Source: an uncultured Pelagibacteraceae bacterium
GTDB lineage: Bacteria; Pseudomonadota; Alphaproteobacteria; Pelagibacterales; Pelagibacteraceae
Length of the DNA stretch: 64,000 nucleotides
Direction of reading: 5' to 3'
Assembly (NCBI GenBank): GCA_902524535.1
Contig: CABZDR010000001.1
Coordinates: 1-64,000 of the forward strand
In this document: positions 51,405 through 61,949 of the stretch, piece after piece
Position numbering within the stretch: position 1 is the stretch's first letter
Layout: the number at the start of each line of letters is the position of its first letter
Program-made: the position numbers and the translations under genes
Notes under the pieces: model-generated
Databases searched by the model: none
What the model was told of the DNA's origin: nothing
What the model saw: only the letters and a program-made list of their open reading frames with translations

Positions 51405-52637
51405 TTAAACTTTGTCTTTTGCAAAAATATTCGTTTTTTTATTACAAGCAAACATAATAGAAAAATTTATCCAAAACAAAGTGATATTAAAATCACTAAA
51501 AAAGGAGCCACTAGGTAATATTGGTATAAAATTAATTAGAACAAATATAAAAGCTCCAATTTGAACGTAGTTTCTAGATAATAAAATGGACTTAAATATT
51601 TTAAACATTAAATAGAAAAAAATGCTTAATATTATAATAAATCCAAATAATCCATGTTCAGATAAGAGCTCTAAATAAAGTTGATGAGGGTGGGTTAGAC
51701 ATACATAATCAGATTTTTGTTTATCAAAATTACTTTTACATGTTTCAACTCTATAATTTTTATTACCAACTCCAAAAAAAGGGTAATTTTTAAAAACAGA
51801 ATATCCAGATTTGTATAATCTTATATATTGATTATCATCTTTAAACTTTTCATAATTTTTTTTATCAATGAGCACATTATAAAATTGACCAATATATCGT
51901 ACTTTTAAATAATTTGACTGATTAAGGATTAAACCAAAACATACTAAAAATAATACAAAAATAATAAATTTTACCTTGAGTTTTAAAAAATCTAAAAAAA
52001 ATAAACTAGTAACAATTCCTGCAAATACTTTAATTGTATTGGATCTCTCTCCAGTGCAAATCAAGGCCACAAAAGCAAGTAAAAGAAATATAAATGCAAA
52101 TGTTTTGTTATTATATTTATTTAAAAGATGTCCAAATATTAAAAAAATAAACCCGGCCAAATAAGCTCCAACAATTGGCTCATCTTTAAAAAAACTTGTT
52201 ATTCTATTTCTATATGATTCGCCCCAACCAAATAGGTTTTTCCCAAAAATATATTCTATAAAAACATCGGTAATTAAAACTAATAAAATTAAACTCCAAG
52301 CATCAAAAATTTTTTTTTCATTTTCGTGATAGAAAAAAAAATAGTTTATAAATACAAAAAGAATAATTAATCTTATAAAACCAATATTTCTTGATAAACC
52401 TATTTCATAATTTAGTGAAATTAATGAGTTAAAGATTAAATATAGATACAAAATCAACATTAATTTTATAGAAATATTTTTAATAAATTCAAATTTTCTT
52501 TGAGATATTAAAAATATTAGAAAGCATAAGTTTAAAAATATTACATTAATCAGTGAAATAGTTGACCCTAAAATTATTGAGATTGGTAAAAACAAATATA
52601 ATAAAAAGAAAATATTTTCTCTAATTACTATGTTCAT
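51405..52637 (-). CDS. O-antigen ligase/polymerase-like membrane protein (WaaL/Wzy family)
   Basis: A 410-residue polytopic protein with about eleven hydrophobic segments. A large periplasmic loop towards the C-terminus (about residues 240-310) contains FKNYPFFGVGNKNYR and CLTHPHQLYLELLSEHGLFGFI; the G-x-G-N and HPH-x-x-x-LE-LL-SE-x-G patterns are typical of the Wzy_C/O-antigen ligase family. GERSNTIKVFAG is the usual cytoplasmic or TM arginine motif. It would attach or polymerise a surface glycan. It lies between tRNA-Val and rpoD. Confidence 0.85.
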   Translation of the reverse strand: MNIVIRENIFFLLYLFLPISIILGSTISLINVIFLNLCFLIFLISQRKFEFIKNISIKLMLILYLYLIFNSLISLNYEIGLSRNIGFIRLIILFVFINYFFFYHENEKKIFDAWSLILLVLITDVFIEYIFGKNLFGWGESYRNRITSFFKDEPIVGAYLAGFIFLIFGHLLNKYNNKTFAFIFLLLAFVALICTGERSNTIKVFAGIVTSLFFLDFLKLKVKFIIFVLFLVCFGLILNQSNYLKVRYIGQFYNVLIDKKNYEKFKDDNQYIRLYKSGYSVFKNYPFFGVGNKNYRVETCKSNFDKQKSDYVCLTHPHQLYLELLSEHGLFGFIIILSIFFYLMFKIFKSILLSRNYVQIGAFIFVLINFIPILPSGSFFSDFNITLFWINFSIMFACNKKTNIFAKDKV

Positions 52638-52647
52638 TCAAAAAGCA

Positions 52648-54465
52648 TCAACTCTCTAAAAAACTTTTTAGTTGTTTTGATCTGCTTGGATGTTTTAATT
52701 TTCTCAAAGCCTTGGCTTCTATTTGTCTTATACGTTCTCTGGTTACAGAAAACTGAAGTCCTACTTCCTCTAATGTATGATCAGTATTCATACCCACACC
52801 AAATCTCATTCTTAAAACTCTCTCCTCTCTCGGTGTAAGAGTTGATAAAATTTTTGTTGTAGCTTCTCCGAGATTTGATTTAATCGCTTGCTCTAAAGGA
52901 GCTAACGCTTTAGTATCTTCAATAAAGTCACCTAAACTACTATCTTCTTCATCGCCTACTGGTTTTTCTAATGAAACAGGTTCTTTTGAGATTTTCAGAA
53001 CTTTTCTTACTTTATCAAGAGGCATTCTAAGTTTTTTTGCTAGTTCTTCTGGTGTAGCTTCTCTTCCAAACTCACTTAAAATTAGTCTTTGTGTTCTAAC
53101 GATTTTATTTATTGTTTCAATCATATGCACAGGAATTCTAATAGTTCTTGCCTGATCTGCTATTGATCTAGTTATTGCTTGTCTGATCCACCAGGTGGCA
53201 TAAGTAGAAAATTTATACCCTCTACGGTATTCGAACTTATCAACTGCTTTCATTAATCCTATATTGCCTTCTTGTATTAAATCTAAAAATTGTAAGCCTC
53301 TATTAGTATATTTTTTTGCTATAGAAATGACTAACCTTAGGTTTGCCTCTACCATTTCTTTTTTTGCTATACGAGATTCTTTTTCACCTTTTTGTATTCT
53401 ACTTACTAACTTTTTAAAGTCTGTTACAGAAATACCAAGTTTATGACTTATTTCTATCAATCTCTCTCTAATATTTTTAAACTCATCTTTATTTTTTGAA
53501 AAAAATTTTTTCCATTCTTGGTTTGTATCTAAAAATTTTTTTAAATTTGGATTTATTTCATTGCCTATATAAAATTTAATAAATTCATTTCTTGAGATTT
53601 TTTGGTCCATTGCCAATCTTAATAAATTTCCCTCTAAAGAAATAATTTTTTTATTTTCTGAGTAATGTCTTTGTACAAGCTCCTCTAAAACAGAGGGTGA
53701 AAGTTGAAGAGTTTTTATGTTCTCCAATATATCATTTATAATTTTTTCATAAGTTTTTTCTTTTGATGGAGAAAATATTTTAGATTTTAACAAACATTCT
53801 AATTTCTCTTTTTGATATTTTATTAACTTATTATATTCTTTTGTTAGTGTGTTTACAGTCTTGAGAACTTTAGGCTTAATCTCTGTTTCCATTGCTGCAA
53901 GAGTAGGATTGAAATCTTCATCAATTTCCTCGCTAGAGTTTTCTTCATCACCTGAATTTTTTTGTTTTGCGCTTTGTCCTGTGGATTCATCTTCCATATA
54001 ATTGGTATCAATATCAATTATTTCTCTCACTAAAATTTCATCTTTTTGTAATTTGTCATTCCACTCGAAAAATTGTTGAGCTGTTATTGGACTTTGAGAT
54101 AATGCTATTAACATAATATCTTTTCCAGCTTCAATTCTTTTTGCAATTGCTATTTCACCTTCTCGTGACAATAGTTCAACTCCACCCATCTCTCTCAAAT
54201 ACATTCTAATAGGATCATCACTTTTATCGATTGTTTTACCTTCTTCTTTTGTGGAGTTATCTTTTTTTCTTAAAGCTTTAAAATCAGATTTTTTTTCAAC
54301 TAATGTTACTTTTTCATCTAGAATATGAATGAAAGCCTGAGCCAAATTTTCATCAGATAGGTTTCTTTTTCCTAAAGATTTGCTTAACTCCTCATAGGTA
54401 ATAAAACCTCTATGAGTTCCACGGCCCATTAATCTAGCGAATGATTTTGTAATTATTCTTTCCAC
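52648..54465 (-). CDS. rpoD: RNA polymerase primary sigma factor RpoD (sigma-70)
   Basis: A 605-residue housekeeping sigma factor. Region 1.1 ([13 protein letters not shown]) is followed by region 1.2 ([29 protein letters not shown]), a non-conserved acidic insert, region 2 ([57 protein letters not shown], noted by position about 365-425), region 3 and region 4 ([35 protein letters not shown]). The start is a GTG at 54465; an ATG 12 codons later is possible but would cut region 1.1. It is last in the yqeY-dnaG-rpoD operon. Confidence 0.96.
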   Translation of the reverse strand: MERIITKSFARLMGRGTHRGFITYEELSKSLGKRNLSDENLAQAFIHILDEKVTLVEKKSDFKALRKKDNSTKEEGKTIDKSDDPIRMYLREMGGVELLSREGEIAIAKRIEAGKDIMLIALSQSPITAQQFFEWNDKLQKDEILVREIIDIDTNYMEDESTGQSAKQKNSGDEENSSEEIDEDFNPTLAAMETEIKPKVLKTVNTLTKEYNKLIKYQKEKLECLLKSKIFSPSKEKTYEKIINDILENIKTLQLSPSVLEELVQRHYSENKKIISLEGNLLRLAMDQKISRNEFIKFYIGNEINPNLKKFLDTNQEWKKFFSKNKDEFKNIRERLIEISHKLGISVTDFKKLVSRIQKGEKESRIAKKEMVEANLRLVISIAKKYTNRGLQFLDLIQEGNIGLMKAVDKFEYRRGYKFSTYATWWIRQAITRSIADQARTIRIPVHMIETINKIVRTQRLILSEFGREATPEELAKKLRMPLDKVRKVLKISKEPVSLEKPVGDEEDSSLGDFIEDTKALAPLEQAIKSNLGEATTKILSTLTPREERVLRMRFGVGMNTDHTLEEVGLQFSVTRERIRQIEAKALRKLKHPSRSKQLKSFLES

Positions 54466-54532
54466 AGCAATATAAATTAGGAAGTCTTATATAATATCAA
54501 ATGTAAAAAAATCCATTGTTTATTTTAGGAAA

Positions 54533-56308
54533 TTAATTAACATTTTTCTCTTTTTTAAGCTCTTTTAGCTCATTAAATGTAGCTTCACTCATATCTTTTG
54601 AAAACTTTGATTCTAATTCTTGTATTCTAAACTCTAAATCATAATTGACTAGGTCTCTTTTAATATCCTCTAATAACTCTATTATTTGATGGTCTTTACC
54701 AGACTTATTTTTAATAATATGTTTAATTGGAGCAAATTTATTTATCTTATCTACTAGCTGCTCATCTAAATCTAATAGTTCAAGGGTTATTTTTTCTTTA
54801 GATTTTAATTTAGAAATAATTGCGCTCATTATTTTTTTGTTTATCTCGGTAAAAAATTTAACATTTTCAATCAAATGAATATTTGCTTGAATTAATGGCA
54901 AATTATTAATAATCACATAAATTAAAGAGTATTCCTTGAGCTCTACTCCCGTTAAAGATTGACTCTCTTTAAAATATTTTTTTGTGGTTTCTAATGATTT
55001 TGTTTTTTTTACAAAAAGCTTTTTTTTATTGAAATTAGAATGTGGGGTTAATTCAGAAATTTTTTCAAAAAAAAACTCAAAAACGTATTTTTTTATGAAT
55101 TCATCTTTAATAGTGTTGCCTATAGATCGAAGTTTCTTTTCAAATATTGCCATTGAGGAAGGGTCACTTCTAGTTTGTTTTTTATAGTGACTAAAAATAA
55201 ATTGATGAATTGGTAATTTATTTTTTTTAGTAAAGTCTAAAAAGTAATTTTTACCATTTTTATTCACAAAACTATCTGGATCTTCTTTACTGGGTAAAAA
55301 TAAAAAAGATATTTGTTTTTCAGGTCTCAATTCTTTAATAGAGTTTTCAGCAGCTCGTAAAGCAGCTTTATACCCGCTTTCATCACCGTCAAAACAAATA
55401 ATTATGTCATCAAAAAACTGATTTAAAGTCAAAATTTGTTTATCCGTCAAAGATGTTCCAAGATTTGCAACAACATTTTCAATTCCATTTTTACTCAACC
55501 CAACAACATCCATATATCCTTCAACTAAATAAATATTACTTAATTGGTTAGACAATTTTCTTGCAAGATCTAGATTATATAAATTTGAACCTTTTTTGAA
55601 AAAATTTGTCTCTGGAGAGTTAATATATTTTGCCAGGTAATCTAAATCTTCAATTATTCTTCCTCCTAACGCAATTGGTTGGCCAGAAATATTGTTTATT
55701 GGAAATATTAATCTGCCTCTAAACCTTTCAACATATGCTTTCTTTTTTTCATCTAAATAAAATAGACCACTGTCAACCAGAGCTTGTTCACTAAATTTAT
55801 CTTTTAATTTGTCATAAAATTTAGGGTTTCTTTCTATGTATCCAATTTTAAATTTCTTAACTTCTTCCCTGCCTAACGATCTATTTTTTAAATAATCTCT
55901 TGCATAAACATAAGACTCATTTTTTAACAACTCGTTATGATAAAATTCAACATACTGGCTATAAATTGATAGATACTCTTTCCATTTTTTTTCTCTTTCC
56001 TCATCTTGTTTTGAAAACATATAAGGTCGCATTCCTGCTAGTTGAGCTAAATATTTAACAGCCTCTCCAAATTTAAAATTTTGAGTTTTCATTACAAAAT
56101 CAAAAATATTCCCATGTTCTGACGTAGCAAAACAATGATAAAATTCTTTCTCATCATTCACAGTAAATGATGGAGTTTTTTCGTTTTTGAAAGGAGATAA
56201 TCCAACATATTCTTTCCCCCTTTTTTTTAAAGCTACTACTTTTGAAACAACACTTGAAACTTTAAGACGTGTTTTAATTTCATCTAAATATTCTTTAGGG
56301 TATTTCAT
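54533..56308 (-). CDS. dnaG: DNA primase DnaG with a degenerate zinc-binding domain
   Basis: A 591-residue primase: an N-terminal CHC2-type domain, a TOPRIM catalytic core (YLVEGYMDVVGL, ICFDGDESGYKAALRA) and a C-terminal helicase-binding region. In the zinc domain the positions of E. coli C40, H43, C61 and C64 read S38, K41, C59 and T62 (GLSPFKNEKTPSF, FYHCFATSEHG). Three of four ligands are missing, although the fold around them is conserved. I recall similar SPF forms in other alphaproteobacteria. It overlaps yqeY by 4 bp and precedes rpoD. Confidence 0.95.
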   Translation of the reverse strand: MKYPKEYLDEIKTRLKVSSVVSKVVALKKRGKEYVGLSPFKNEKTPSFTVNDEKEFYHCFATSEHGNIFDFVMKTQNFKFGEAVKYLAQLAGMRPYMFSKQDEEREKKWKEYLSIYSQYVEFYHNELLKNESYVYARDYLKNRSLGREEVKKFKIGYIERNPKFYDKLKDKFSEQALVDSGLFYLDEKKKAYVERFRGRLIFPINNISGQPIALGGRIIEDLDYLAKYINSPETNFFKKGSNLYNLDLARKLSNQLSNIYLVEGYMDVVGLSKNGIENVVANLGTSLTDKQILTLNQFFDDIIICFDGDESGYKAALRAAENSIKELRPEKQISFLFLPSKEDPDSFVNKNGKNYFLDFTKKNKLPIHQFIFSHYKKQTRSDPSSMAIFEKKLRSIGNTIKDEFIKKYVFEFFFEKISELTPHSNFNKKKLFVKKTKSLETTKKYFKESQSLTGVELKEYSLIYVIINNLPLIQANIHLIENVKFFTEINKKIMSAIISKLKSKEKITLELLDLDEQLVDKINKFAPIKHIIKNKSGKDHQIIELLEDIKRDLVNYDLEFRIQELESKFSKDMSEATFNELKELKKEKNVN

Positions 56309-56769
56309 TGTTTATTTAATAATTGTTTTAATAAAGCCCCAGCTTTAGAAAAATCAATTTCATCAGCATGTTGTTTTTTTAATTCTCCCATTACCTTTCC
56401 CATATCTTTGATCGAGTTTGCACCCAATTTAGAAATAATTTTCTCACATATTTTTTTAGTCTCTTCCTCATTAAGTTGTTTAGGAAGAAAACTTGATAGA
56501 ATATTAAATTCATTTTGCTCAATTTCTAATAGATCGGATCTATTATTTTTTTTGTAAATATCGATTGATTCGGCTCTTTGTTTCATCATTTTTTTTAATA
56601 ATTTTTTTATGTCCTCGTCATCTGTCTCTTTTTTGTTAGGACCAGATCGATTTATTATATCAAGATCTTTGATTGATGATAAAATTAACCTATAAGTTGA
56701 TATTTTATTCTTATCTTTAGATTTAAGCGCATTTTTATATTCTGTTTCTATCTTTACTTTTAATGACAT
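56305..56769 (-). CDS. yqeY: YqeY/GatB-like domain protein
   Basis: A 154-residue protein of the YqeY family, related to the tRNA-binding tail domain of GatB. Seen are YKNALKSKDKNKISTYRLILSSIKD-type start, LLKKMMKQRAESIDIYKKNNRSDLLEIEQNEFNIL and KDMGKVMGELKKQHADEIDFSKA (each given by family core MxxQR.ES...Y...R.DL...E and MGKVM). The exact role is unknown. It lies upstream of dnaG with an ATGA overlap, the common alphaproteobacterial order, and is divergent from carA. Confidence 0.9.
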   Translation of the reverse strand: MSLKVKIETEYKNALKSKDKNKISTYRLILSSIKDLDIINRSGPNKKETDDEDIKKLLKKMMKQRAESIDIYKKNNRSDLLEIEQNEFNILSSFLPKQLNEEETKKICEKIISKLGANSIKDMGKVMGELKKQHADEIDFSKAGALLKQLLNKQ

Positions 56770-56808
56770 AATTTTAAATCTACTTTAAAGATAAAATTCT
56801 TCAAAAGA

Positions 56809-56830
56809 AAAATTGTTTTTTTACAATTTT
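56809..56830. repeat. inverted repeat in the yqeY-carA divergent region
   Basis: aaaattg (56809-56815) and caatttt (56824-56830) form a perfect 7-bp inverted repeat around an 8-base T-rich loop. It lies in the probable 5' leader of yqeY. It could be an operator or a weak hairpin, or chance in AT-rich DNA. Confidence 0.35.
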
Positions 56831-56844
56831 ATAATACATCTCTG

Positions 56845-56873
56845 TTGCGATAATAAATCAATTATTGTATAGA
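56845..56873 (+). promoter_or_regulatory. candidate carAB promoter
   Basis: ttgcga (56845-56850), 17-bp spacer and tataga (56868-56873). Transcription would start near 56880, leaving a leader of only about 15 bases before the carA TTG codon and just upstream of a four-codon ATG reading frame (56884-56898). Confidence 0.5.
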
Positions 56874-56894
56874 CCTTTAACTTATGAGTTGTAA

Positions 56895-58088
56895 TTGATC
56901 AAAAAAGTAAAAAAAACTCACTTAAAAAATCCACAAAATTATACGGGTATTTTAGTTCTTGAAAATAAAAGAATATTTAAGGGAATTGGTATTGGATACC
57001 AAGGAGAAGCAACTGGGGAAGTTTGCTTTAATACTTCGTTAACAGGATACCAGGAAATAATATCTGATCCTTCATATGCAGGGCAAATAATAAACTTCAC
57101 CTTTCCTCATATTGGAAATGTGGGAACCAACAAAGAAGATTTTGAAGCAGATAAAATATGGACAAAAGGAGTGATTTTTAATTCTGAGATAACCTCACCA
57201 TCAAATTATAGGTCCTTTCAACACTTAGATGCTTGGTTAAAAAAGAACAAGATAGTTGGAATTACTGGACTTGATACAAGAAGTTTAACGAATTTCATCA
57301 GAGATAAAGGTGCTCCAAAAGGAACCATTGGTTATTCAAAAAAAGGCAAATTTAATATTAATAAACTTATTAACTCTACAATAAAATGGAGCGGATTAAA
57401 AAATTTAGATCTTGCAGAAAAAGTCACTACACAAAAAGATTATATTTGGAAGGGACTTAAAACTTGGAAAAAAGAACACGGTTATAAAAAAAATAATAAA
57501 AATTCCTTTCATGTAGTTGCAATAGACTATGGGATTAAAAAAAATATTTTAAGATATTTTTCTGATTTTAATTGTAAAGTTACAGTAGTTCCTTGTAAAA
57601 CTTCTGCAGAAAGAATTTTAGCTCTTAAACCTAATGGTGTCTTTTTATCTAATGGACCAGGAGATCCAGCAGCAACAGGAAAATATGCTATTCAAATAAT
57701 TCAAAATCTTATTGAAAAGAAAATGCCATTGTTTGGTATTTGTCTAGGTCATCAAATACTTGCACTTTCATTAGGGGGCAAAACAAAGAAAATGAAATTA
57801 GGACACAGAGGAGCAAATCATCCTGTAAAAAATTTAATCAATGATAATGTAGAAATTACTAGTCAAAATCACGGCTTTGAAGTTGTTAGAGAAAATTTAC
57901 CAAAAAATATTAAAATTACACATAAGTCTTTGTTCGATAACAGTATAGAGGGAATAAAATTAAAGAATAAACCTGTGTTCTCAGTTCAGTATCATCCTGA
58001 GTCAAACCCAGGACCACAAGATAGCGTTTATTTATTTCAAGAATTTATTAACAACATGAGAAATAATGCCAAAAAGAAAAGATCTTAA
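56895..58088 (+). CDS. carA: carbamoyl-phosphate synthase small subunit (glutamine amidotransferase)
   Basis: A 397-residue subunit that hydrolyses glutamine and channels ammonia to CarB. The N-terminal domain is [17 protein letters not shown] and [16 protein letters not shown]. The class I amidotransferase domain has the nucleophile in [10 protein letters not shown] and the His/Glu in [10 protein letters not shown]. The best start is a TTG (56895); no ATG or GTG lies before the conserved first strand. A tiny ATG-initiated frame (MSCN-stop) overlaps this TTG. It overlaps carB by 23 bp. Confidence 0.94.
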   Translation: MIKKVKKTHLKNPQNYTGILVLENKRIFKGIGIGYQGEATGEVCFNTSLTGYQEIISDPSYAGQIINFTFPHIGNVGTNKEDFEADKIWTKGVIFNSEITSPSNYRSFQHLDAWLKKNKIVGITGLDTRSLTNFIRDKGAPKGTIGYSKKGKFNINKLINSTIKWSGLKNLDLAEKVTTQKDYIWKGLKTWKKEHGYKKNNKNSFHVVAIDYGIKKNILRYFSDFNCKVTVVPCKTSAERILALKPNGVFLSNGPGDPAATGKYAIQIIQNLIEKKMPLFGICLGHQILALSLGGKTKKMKLGHRGANHPVKNLINDNVEITSQNHGFEVVRENLPKNIKITHKSLFDNSIEGIKLKNKPVFSVQYHPESNPGPQDSVYLFQEFINNMRNNAKKKRS

Positions 58089-61000
58089 GAAAATATTAGT
58101 TGTAGGTGCTGGACCAATTATTATTGGTCAAGCCTGCGAATTTGATTATTCTGGCACTCAGGCTTGTAAAGCTTTAAAAGATGAAGGTTATAAAGTTGTT
58201 TTAATTAACTCAAATCCAGCAACAATTATGACAGATCCAGATGTTGCTGATAAAACCTATATTGAGCCTATTACTCTAGAGGTTTTAGAAAAAATTCTAA
58301 AAAAAGAAAAACCGAATGCAATTCTTCCAACAATGGGTGGTCAAACTGCTCTTAACCTTGCAATGGAGGCTGAGAAAAAAGGAATTTTAAAAAAATATAA
58401 AATTGAATTAATTGGTGCAAATTCAAGTGCTATTGCAAATGCAGAAGATAGAAAGAGGTTTAGGAAAAATATGATTGATATTGGTTTAGATCTTCCTAAA
58501 TCTGAAATTGTAAACAATATAAAACAAGCGTCAAAAGTTTTAAAGAAAATAGGTTTACCCACAATAATCAGACCAGCTTTTACACTTGGGGGTCTCGGAG
58601 GAGGAATAGCAAAAAATAAAAAGGACTACTTTAAAATTATCAAAAACGGTTTGCATGAGTCTCCAGTGAGCCAAGTTCTTGTAGAAGAGTGTTTAGAGGG
58701 TTGGAAAGAATTTGAAATGGAAGTTGTAAGGGATAAAAAAAATAATTGTATAATTATCTGTTCAATAGAAAATGTGGATCCAATGGGAATACATACTGGA
58801 GACTCGGTGACAGTCGCTCCTGCACTCACCTTAACTGATAAAGAATATCAAGTAATGCGAAATGCCTCTATTGCGTGTTTAAGAAAAATTGGAGTCGAGA
58901 CAGGTGGTTCAAATGTTCAATTTGCAATTAATCCTAAAAATGGACGAATGGTTATAATCGAGATGAATCCCAGAGTATCAAGGTCATCTGCTCTTGCATC
59001 AAAAGCAACTGGTTTTCCTATTGCAAAAGTTGCTGCAAAACTTGCTATTGGTTATACATTAGATGAATTAAAAAATGAAATTACTAAATTTACTCCAGCA
59101 TCATTTGAACCAACTATAGATTATGTTGTAACAAAAATTCCAAGATTTACTTTTGAAAAATTTTCAACTTCTCCTGAAGTTCTGGGAACGTCAATGAAAT
59201 CTGTTGGGGAAGCAATGGCTATTGGAAGAAATTTTAAAGAGTCTCTTCAAAAAGCATTGGTCTCTCTTGAAACTGGTTTCTCAGGATTAGACAGAATATT
59301 TAATTTAAATAAAAAACAAATTGAGAAAAAACTTAAAGATAATATTCCTAATAAAATCATGCTTGTTGCTGAAGCAATAAGAAAAAAAATAAAACTAAAA
59401 AAAATCTATAATTTATCAAAAATTGATCCATGGTTTTTAAACCAAATTAAAGAAATAGTAGAAAATGAAGTTAAGATCAAGAATAATGGATTACCAAAAA
59501 ATTTTGACGATTTTAATCAAATTAAATCAATGGGTTTTTCAGATAAAAAACTTTCTGAGCTTTCAAATTTATCTGAAGATATCGTAAGAAAAAAAAGAAC
59601 TGCACTTAAAATTTTACCAGTATTCAAAAAAGTTGATACTTGTGCAGCAGAATTTAAATCTTTTACACCATATATGTACTCCACATATCAGAGAAATTTC
59701 TCAATAAATTCAGAGTGTGAAGCTAATCCGTCCGCTAAAAAAAAGATTATTATATTAGGAGGAGGGCCTAATAGAATAGGACAAGGAATAGAATTTGATT
59801 ACTGCTGTTGTCAGGCTAGTTTCGCTCTAAAATCGGTAGGTTTTGAGACTATTATGATAAATTGTAATCCTGAAACAGTCTCAACAGATTATGACACTAG
59901 TGATAGATTATATTTTGAACCATTAAAGGAGGAGTATGTTTATAACATTATTAATAGGGAAAAAGATAAAGGCAATTTAATTGGTATTATCACTCAGTTT
60001 GGTGGTCAAACTCCAATCAAATTAGCAAAATTTTTATATGATAATAATCTTCCTATATTAGGAACTCAATACTCATCTATTGATCTAGCAGAGGATAGGG
60101 ACAGATTCAGAAACCTATTAGAAAAATTAAATTTAAATCAGGCAAAAAGTGGAATTGCTAAAACATTTAAACAAGCAATTGAGATATCTGAAAAAATAGG
60201 CTTACCTTTAATGGTAAGGCCTTCTTATGTTCTTGGAGGAAGGGCGATGGAAATTGTTTATGAAAAAAGTCAGTTGAAAAATTTTGTGGAAGAAGCTTTT
60301 AGAGCTGCTGAAAAAAATCCAATTCTTATTGATAAATTCATAGATCATGCAATGGAAGTTGATGTGGATGCTATATCCGATGGTAAACAAGTACACGTTG
60401 CAGGAATCATGCAGCACATCGAGGAAGCGGGAATTCATTCTGGTGACTCTGCTTGTAGCCTGCCTCCTGTTTCCATCAAGCCATTTTTAATTAAAGAAAT
60501 AGAAAGACAAACAAAAAATTTAGCTCTAGCTCTAAAAGTGAGAGGTTTCATGAATGTTCAATTTGCAATTAAAAAAGATAAAATTTTTGTAATAGAAGTA
60601 AACCCAAGAGCAAGCCGTACAGTGCCTTTCGTATCAAAAGCGAGAGGGCTGCCATTAGCAAAAATAGCCTCGAGAGTTATGGCTGGTGATAAACTCTCAA
60701 AATTTAATTTGAAAGATAAATCTAAAGGTATGTTTGCAGTAAAGGAAGCAGTTTTTCCATTTAATAAATTTCCTAACAGTGACTTATTATTAGGTCCAGA
60801 AATGAAATCAACCGGAGAAGTAATGGGATTTGACAAAAATTTTGGAATGGCGTATGCGAAAAGCCAAATAGCATCCTCTAATTCATTGCCTACTAAAGGA
60901 CTAGCTTTTTTATCATTAAAAAATTCTCATAAAGATGAAGGTATTGGACTTGCAAAAGAGCTTATTAAACTAGAATTTACTTTATGTGCAACAAAAGGAA

Positions 61001-61290
61001 CTGCAGAATATATCCAAAAACATGGCATGAAGTGTAAAATTATAAATAAAGTAAGTAGCGGATCACCTCATATAGTTGATGTTCTAGACTCAAAAAAAAT
61101 AGCCTTAGTTATTAATACTGGTGGTGGCAATACTGAGCACAGATTAAATGATGCCATTGCTTTAAGAAGAGCGACACTTAAAAATAAAGTGCCTTACTGC
61201 ACAAATATGTCAACTGCTCTAGCATGTATTGAGGGTATCAAATCACTTAAAACAAAAAAATTAGAAGTTACATCGCTGCAAAATGTTTAG
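58066..61290 (+). CDS. carB: carbamoyl-phosphate synthase large subunit
   Basis: A 1074-residue enzyme, full length. Two homologous ATP-grasp halves: the first starts [21 protein letters not shown], with [13 protein letters not shown] and [23 protein letters not shown]; the second starts [19 protein letters not shown], with [16 protein letters not shown] and [18 protein letters not shown]. The last about 130 residues form the MGS-like allosteric domain ([21 protein letters not shown]). The product feeds pyrimidines and arginine. It is convergent with the oxygenase-like gene, overlapping by 4 bp. Confidence 0.97.
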   Translation: MPKRKDLKKILVVGAGPIIIGQACEFDYSGTQACKALKDEGYKVVLINSNPATIMTDPDVADKTYIEPITLEVLEKILKKEKPNAILPTMGGQTALNLAMEAEKKGILKKYKIELIGANSSAIANAEDRKRFRKNMIDIGLDLPKSEIVNNIKQASKVLKKIGLPTIIRPAFTLGGLGGGIAKNKKDYFKIIKNGLHESPVSQVLVEECLEGWKEFEMEVVRDKKNNCIIICSIENVDPMGIHTGDSVTVAPALTLTDKEYQVMRNASIACLRKIGVETGGSNVQFAINPKNGRMVIIEMNPRVSRSSALASKATGFPIAKVAAKLAIGYTLDELKNEITKFTPASFEPTIDYVVTKIPRFTFEKFSTSPEVLGTSMKSVGEAMAIGRNFKESLQKALVSLETGFSGLDRIFNLNKKQIEKKLKDNIPNKIMLVAEAIRKKIKLKKIYNLSKIDPWFLNQIKEIVENEVKIKNNGLPKNFDDFNQIKSMGFSDKKLSELSNLSEDIVRKKRTALKILPVFKKVDTCAAEFKSFTPYMYSTYQRNFSINSECEANPSAKKKIIILGGGPNRIGQGIEFDYCCCQASFALKSVGFETIMINCNPETVSTDYDTSDRLYFEPLKEEYVYNIINREKDKGNLIGIITQFGGQTPIKLAKFLYDNNLPILGTQYSSIDLAEDRDRFRNLLEKLNLNQAKSGIAKTFKQAIEISEKIGLPLMVRPSYVLGGRAMEIVYEKSQLKNFVEEAFRAAEKNPILIDKFIDHAMEVDVDAISDGKQVHVAGIMQHIEEAGIHSGDSACSLPPVSIKPFLIKEIERQTKNLALALKVRGFMNVQFAIKKDKIFVIEVNPRASRTVPFVSKARGLPLAKIASRVMAGDKLSKFNLKDKSKGMFAVKEAVFPFNKFPNSDLLLGPEMKSTGEVMGFDKNFGMAYAKSQIASSNSLPTKGLAFLSLKNSHKDEGIGLAKELIKLEFTLCATKGTAEYIQKHGMKCKIINKVSSGSPHIVDVLDSKKIALVINTGGGNTEHRLNDAIALRRATLKNKVPYCTNMSTALACIEGIKSLKTKKLEVTSLQNV

Positions 61291-61949
61291 TCAACTTTCC
61301 AATCGGTCTTAAATGTGACATAGTTAATTTGAATACATCTTCTTTCTTTAATAATTTTTTTCTTTTCCATACCATGCCATGTGTTTGGACCGCTTGTAAA
61401 TAAGTAACCGTAATTATGCTTGTAGGGAACAGTCTTAACTTTTTCTAGTTTTTCATTGTAAAAATCAGTCCCTAAATCCTCAGACTCATTTGCATTGTTC
61501 ACAAAAATAAGTCCTGACATTAACTTTTCTTTAATATCGCAATGTGGCTTTAACCAAAAACCTTCACGATCACATATAACTTCAAGTCTTACATATGAAC
61601 CAGATAAATCTTTGTTAATCATTTTTGAAATAGTTTGGCAAGTTTCTTTGGATTGAAGTTCATTAATGAATTTTACTAAATTTGGAAAATGTGATGCATT
61701 TTCTTTTGTAACAAAACATCTAAATTTTATTGCCTTACCACCCGAAGCTATACCTTCTCTAAATTCTGCAGCACCACCGTCTAATGCCCTTGTGCCATCG
61801 TAATTAAGGTTATGCTTACTTACGTCGGGAATATCTGCGCATTCAATTTCCTTAATTGCCGCTTCACTTAAAGCGTTATTATATTCCCAGTGATTGAATG
61901 GAGATTCATACTTTTTTGAATTTTTTAAAATAGAATTAAGAAAAGTCAT
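61287..61949 (-). CDS. 2OG-Fe(II) oxygenase-like protein
   Basis: A 220-residue protein with a plausible iron site: H136-x-D138 in [10 protein letters not shown] and distal H192 in NTWHGM, plus an arginine (R203/R204, [10 protein letters not shown]) for 2-oxoglutarate. That is the facial triad spacing of prolyl-4-hydroxylase-like enzymes. The substrate is unknown. Its start overlaps the end of the ELM1-like gene by 14 bp, so the two are translated together, and a joint role in modifying a surface or glycan component is possible but unproven. Confidence 0.72.
   Translation of the reverse strand: MTFLNSILKNSKKYESPFNHWEYNNALSEAAIKEIECADIPDVSKHNLNYDGTRALDGGAAEFREGIASGGKAIKFRCFVTKENASHFPNLVKFINELQSKETCQTISKMINKDLSGSYVRLEVICDREGFWLKPHCDIKEKLMSGLIFVNNANESEDLGTDFYNEKLEKVKTVPYKHNYGYLFTSGPNTWHGMEKKKIIKERRCIQINYVTFKTDWKVD

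Noticed and set aside
51303-51518. A 71-codon plus-strand ORF across the tRNA-Val region
   Set aside because: It reads through the complement of a tRNA gene and into the 3' end of the O-antigen ligase-like gene; it has no protein-like features.
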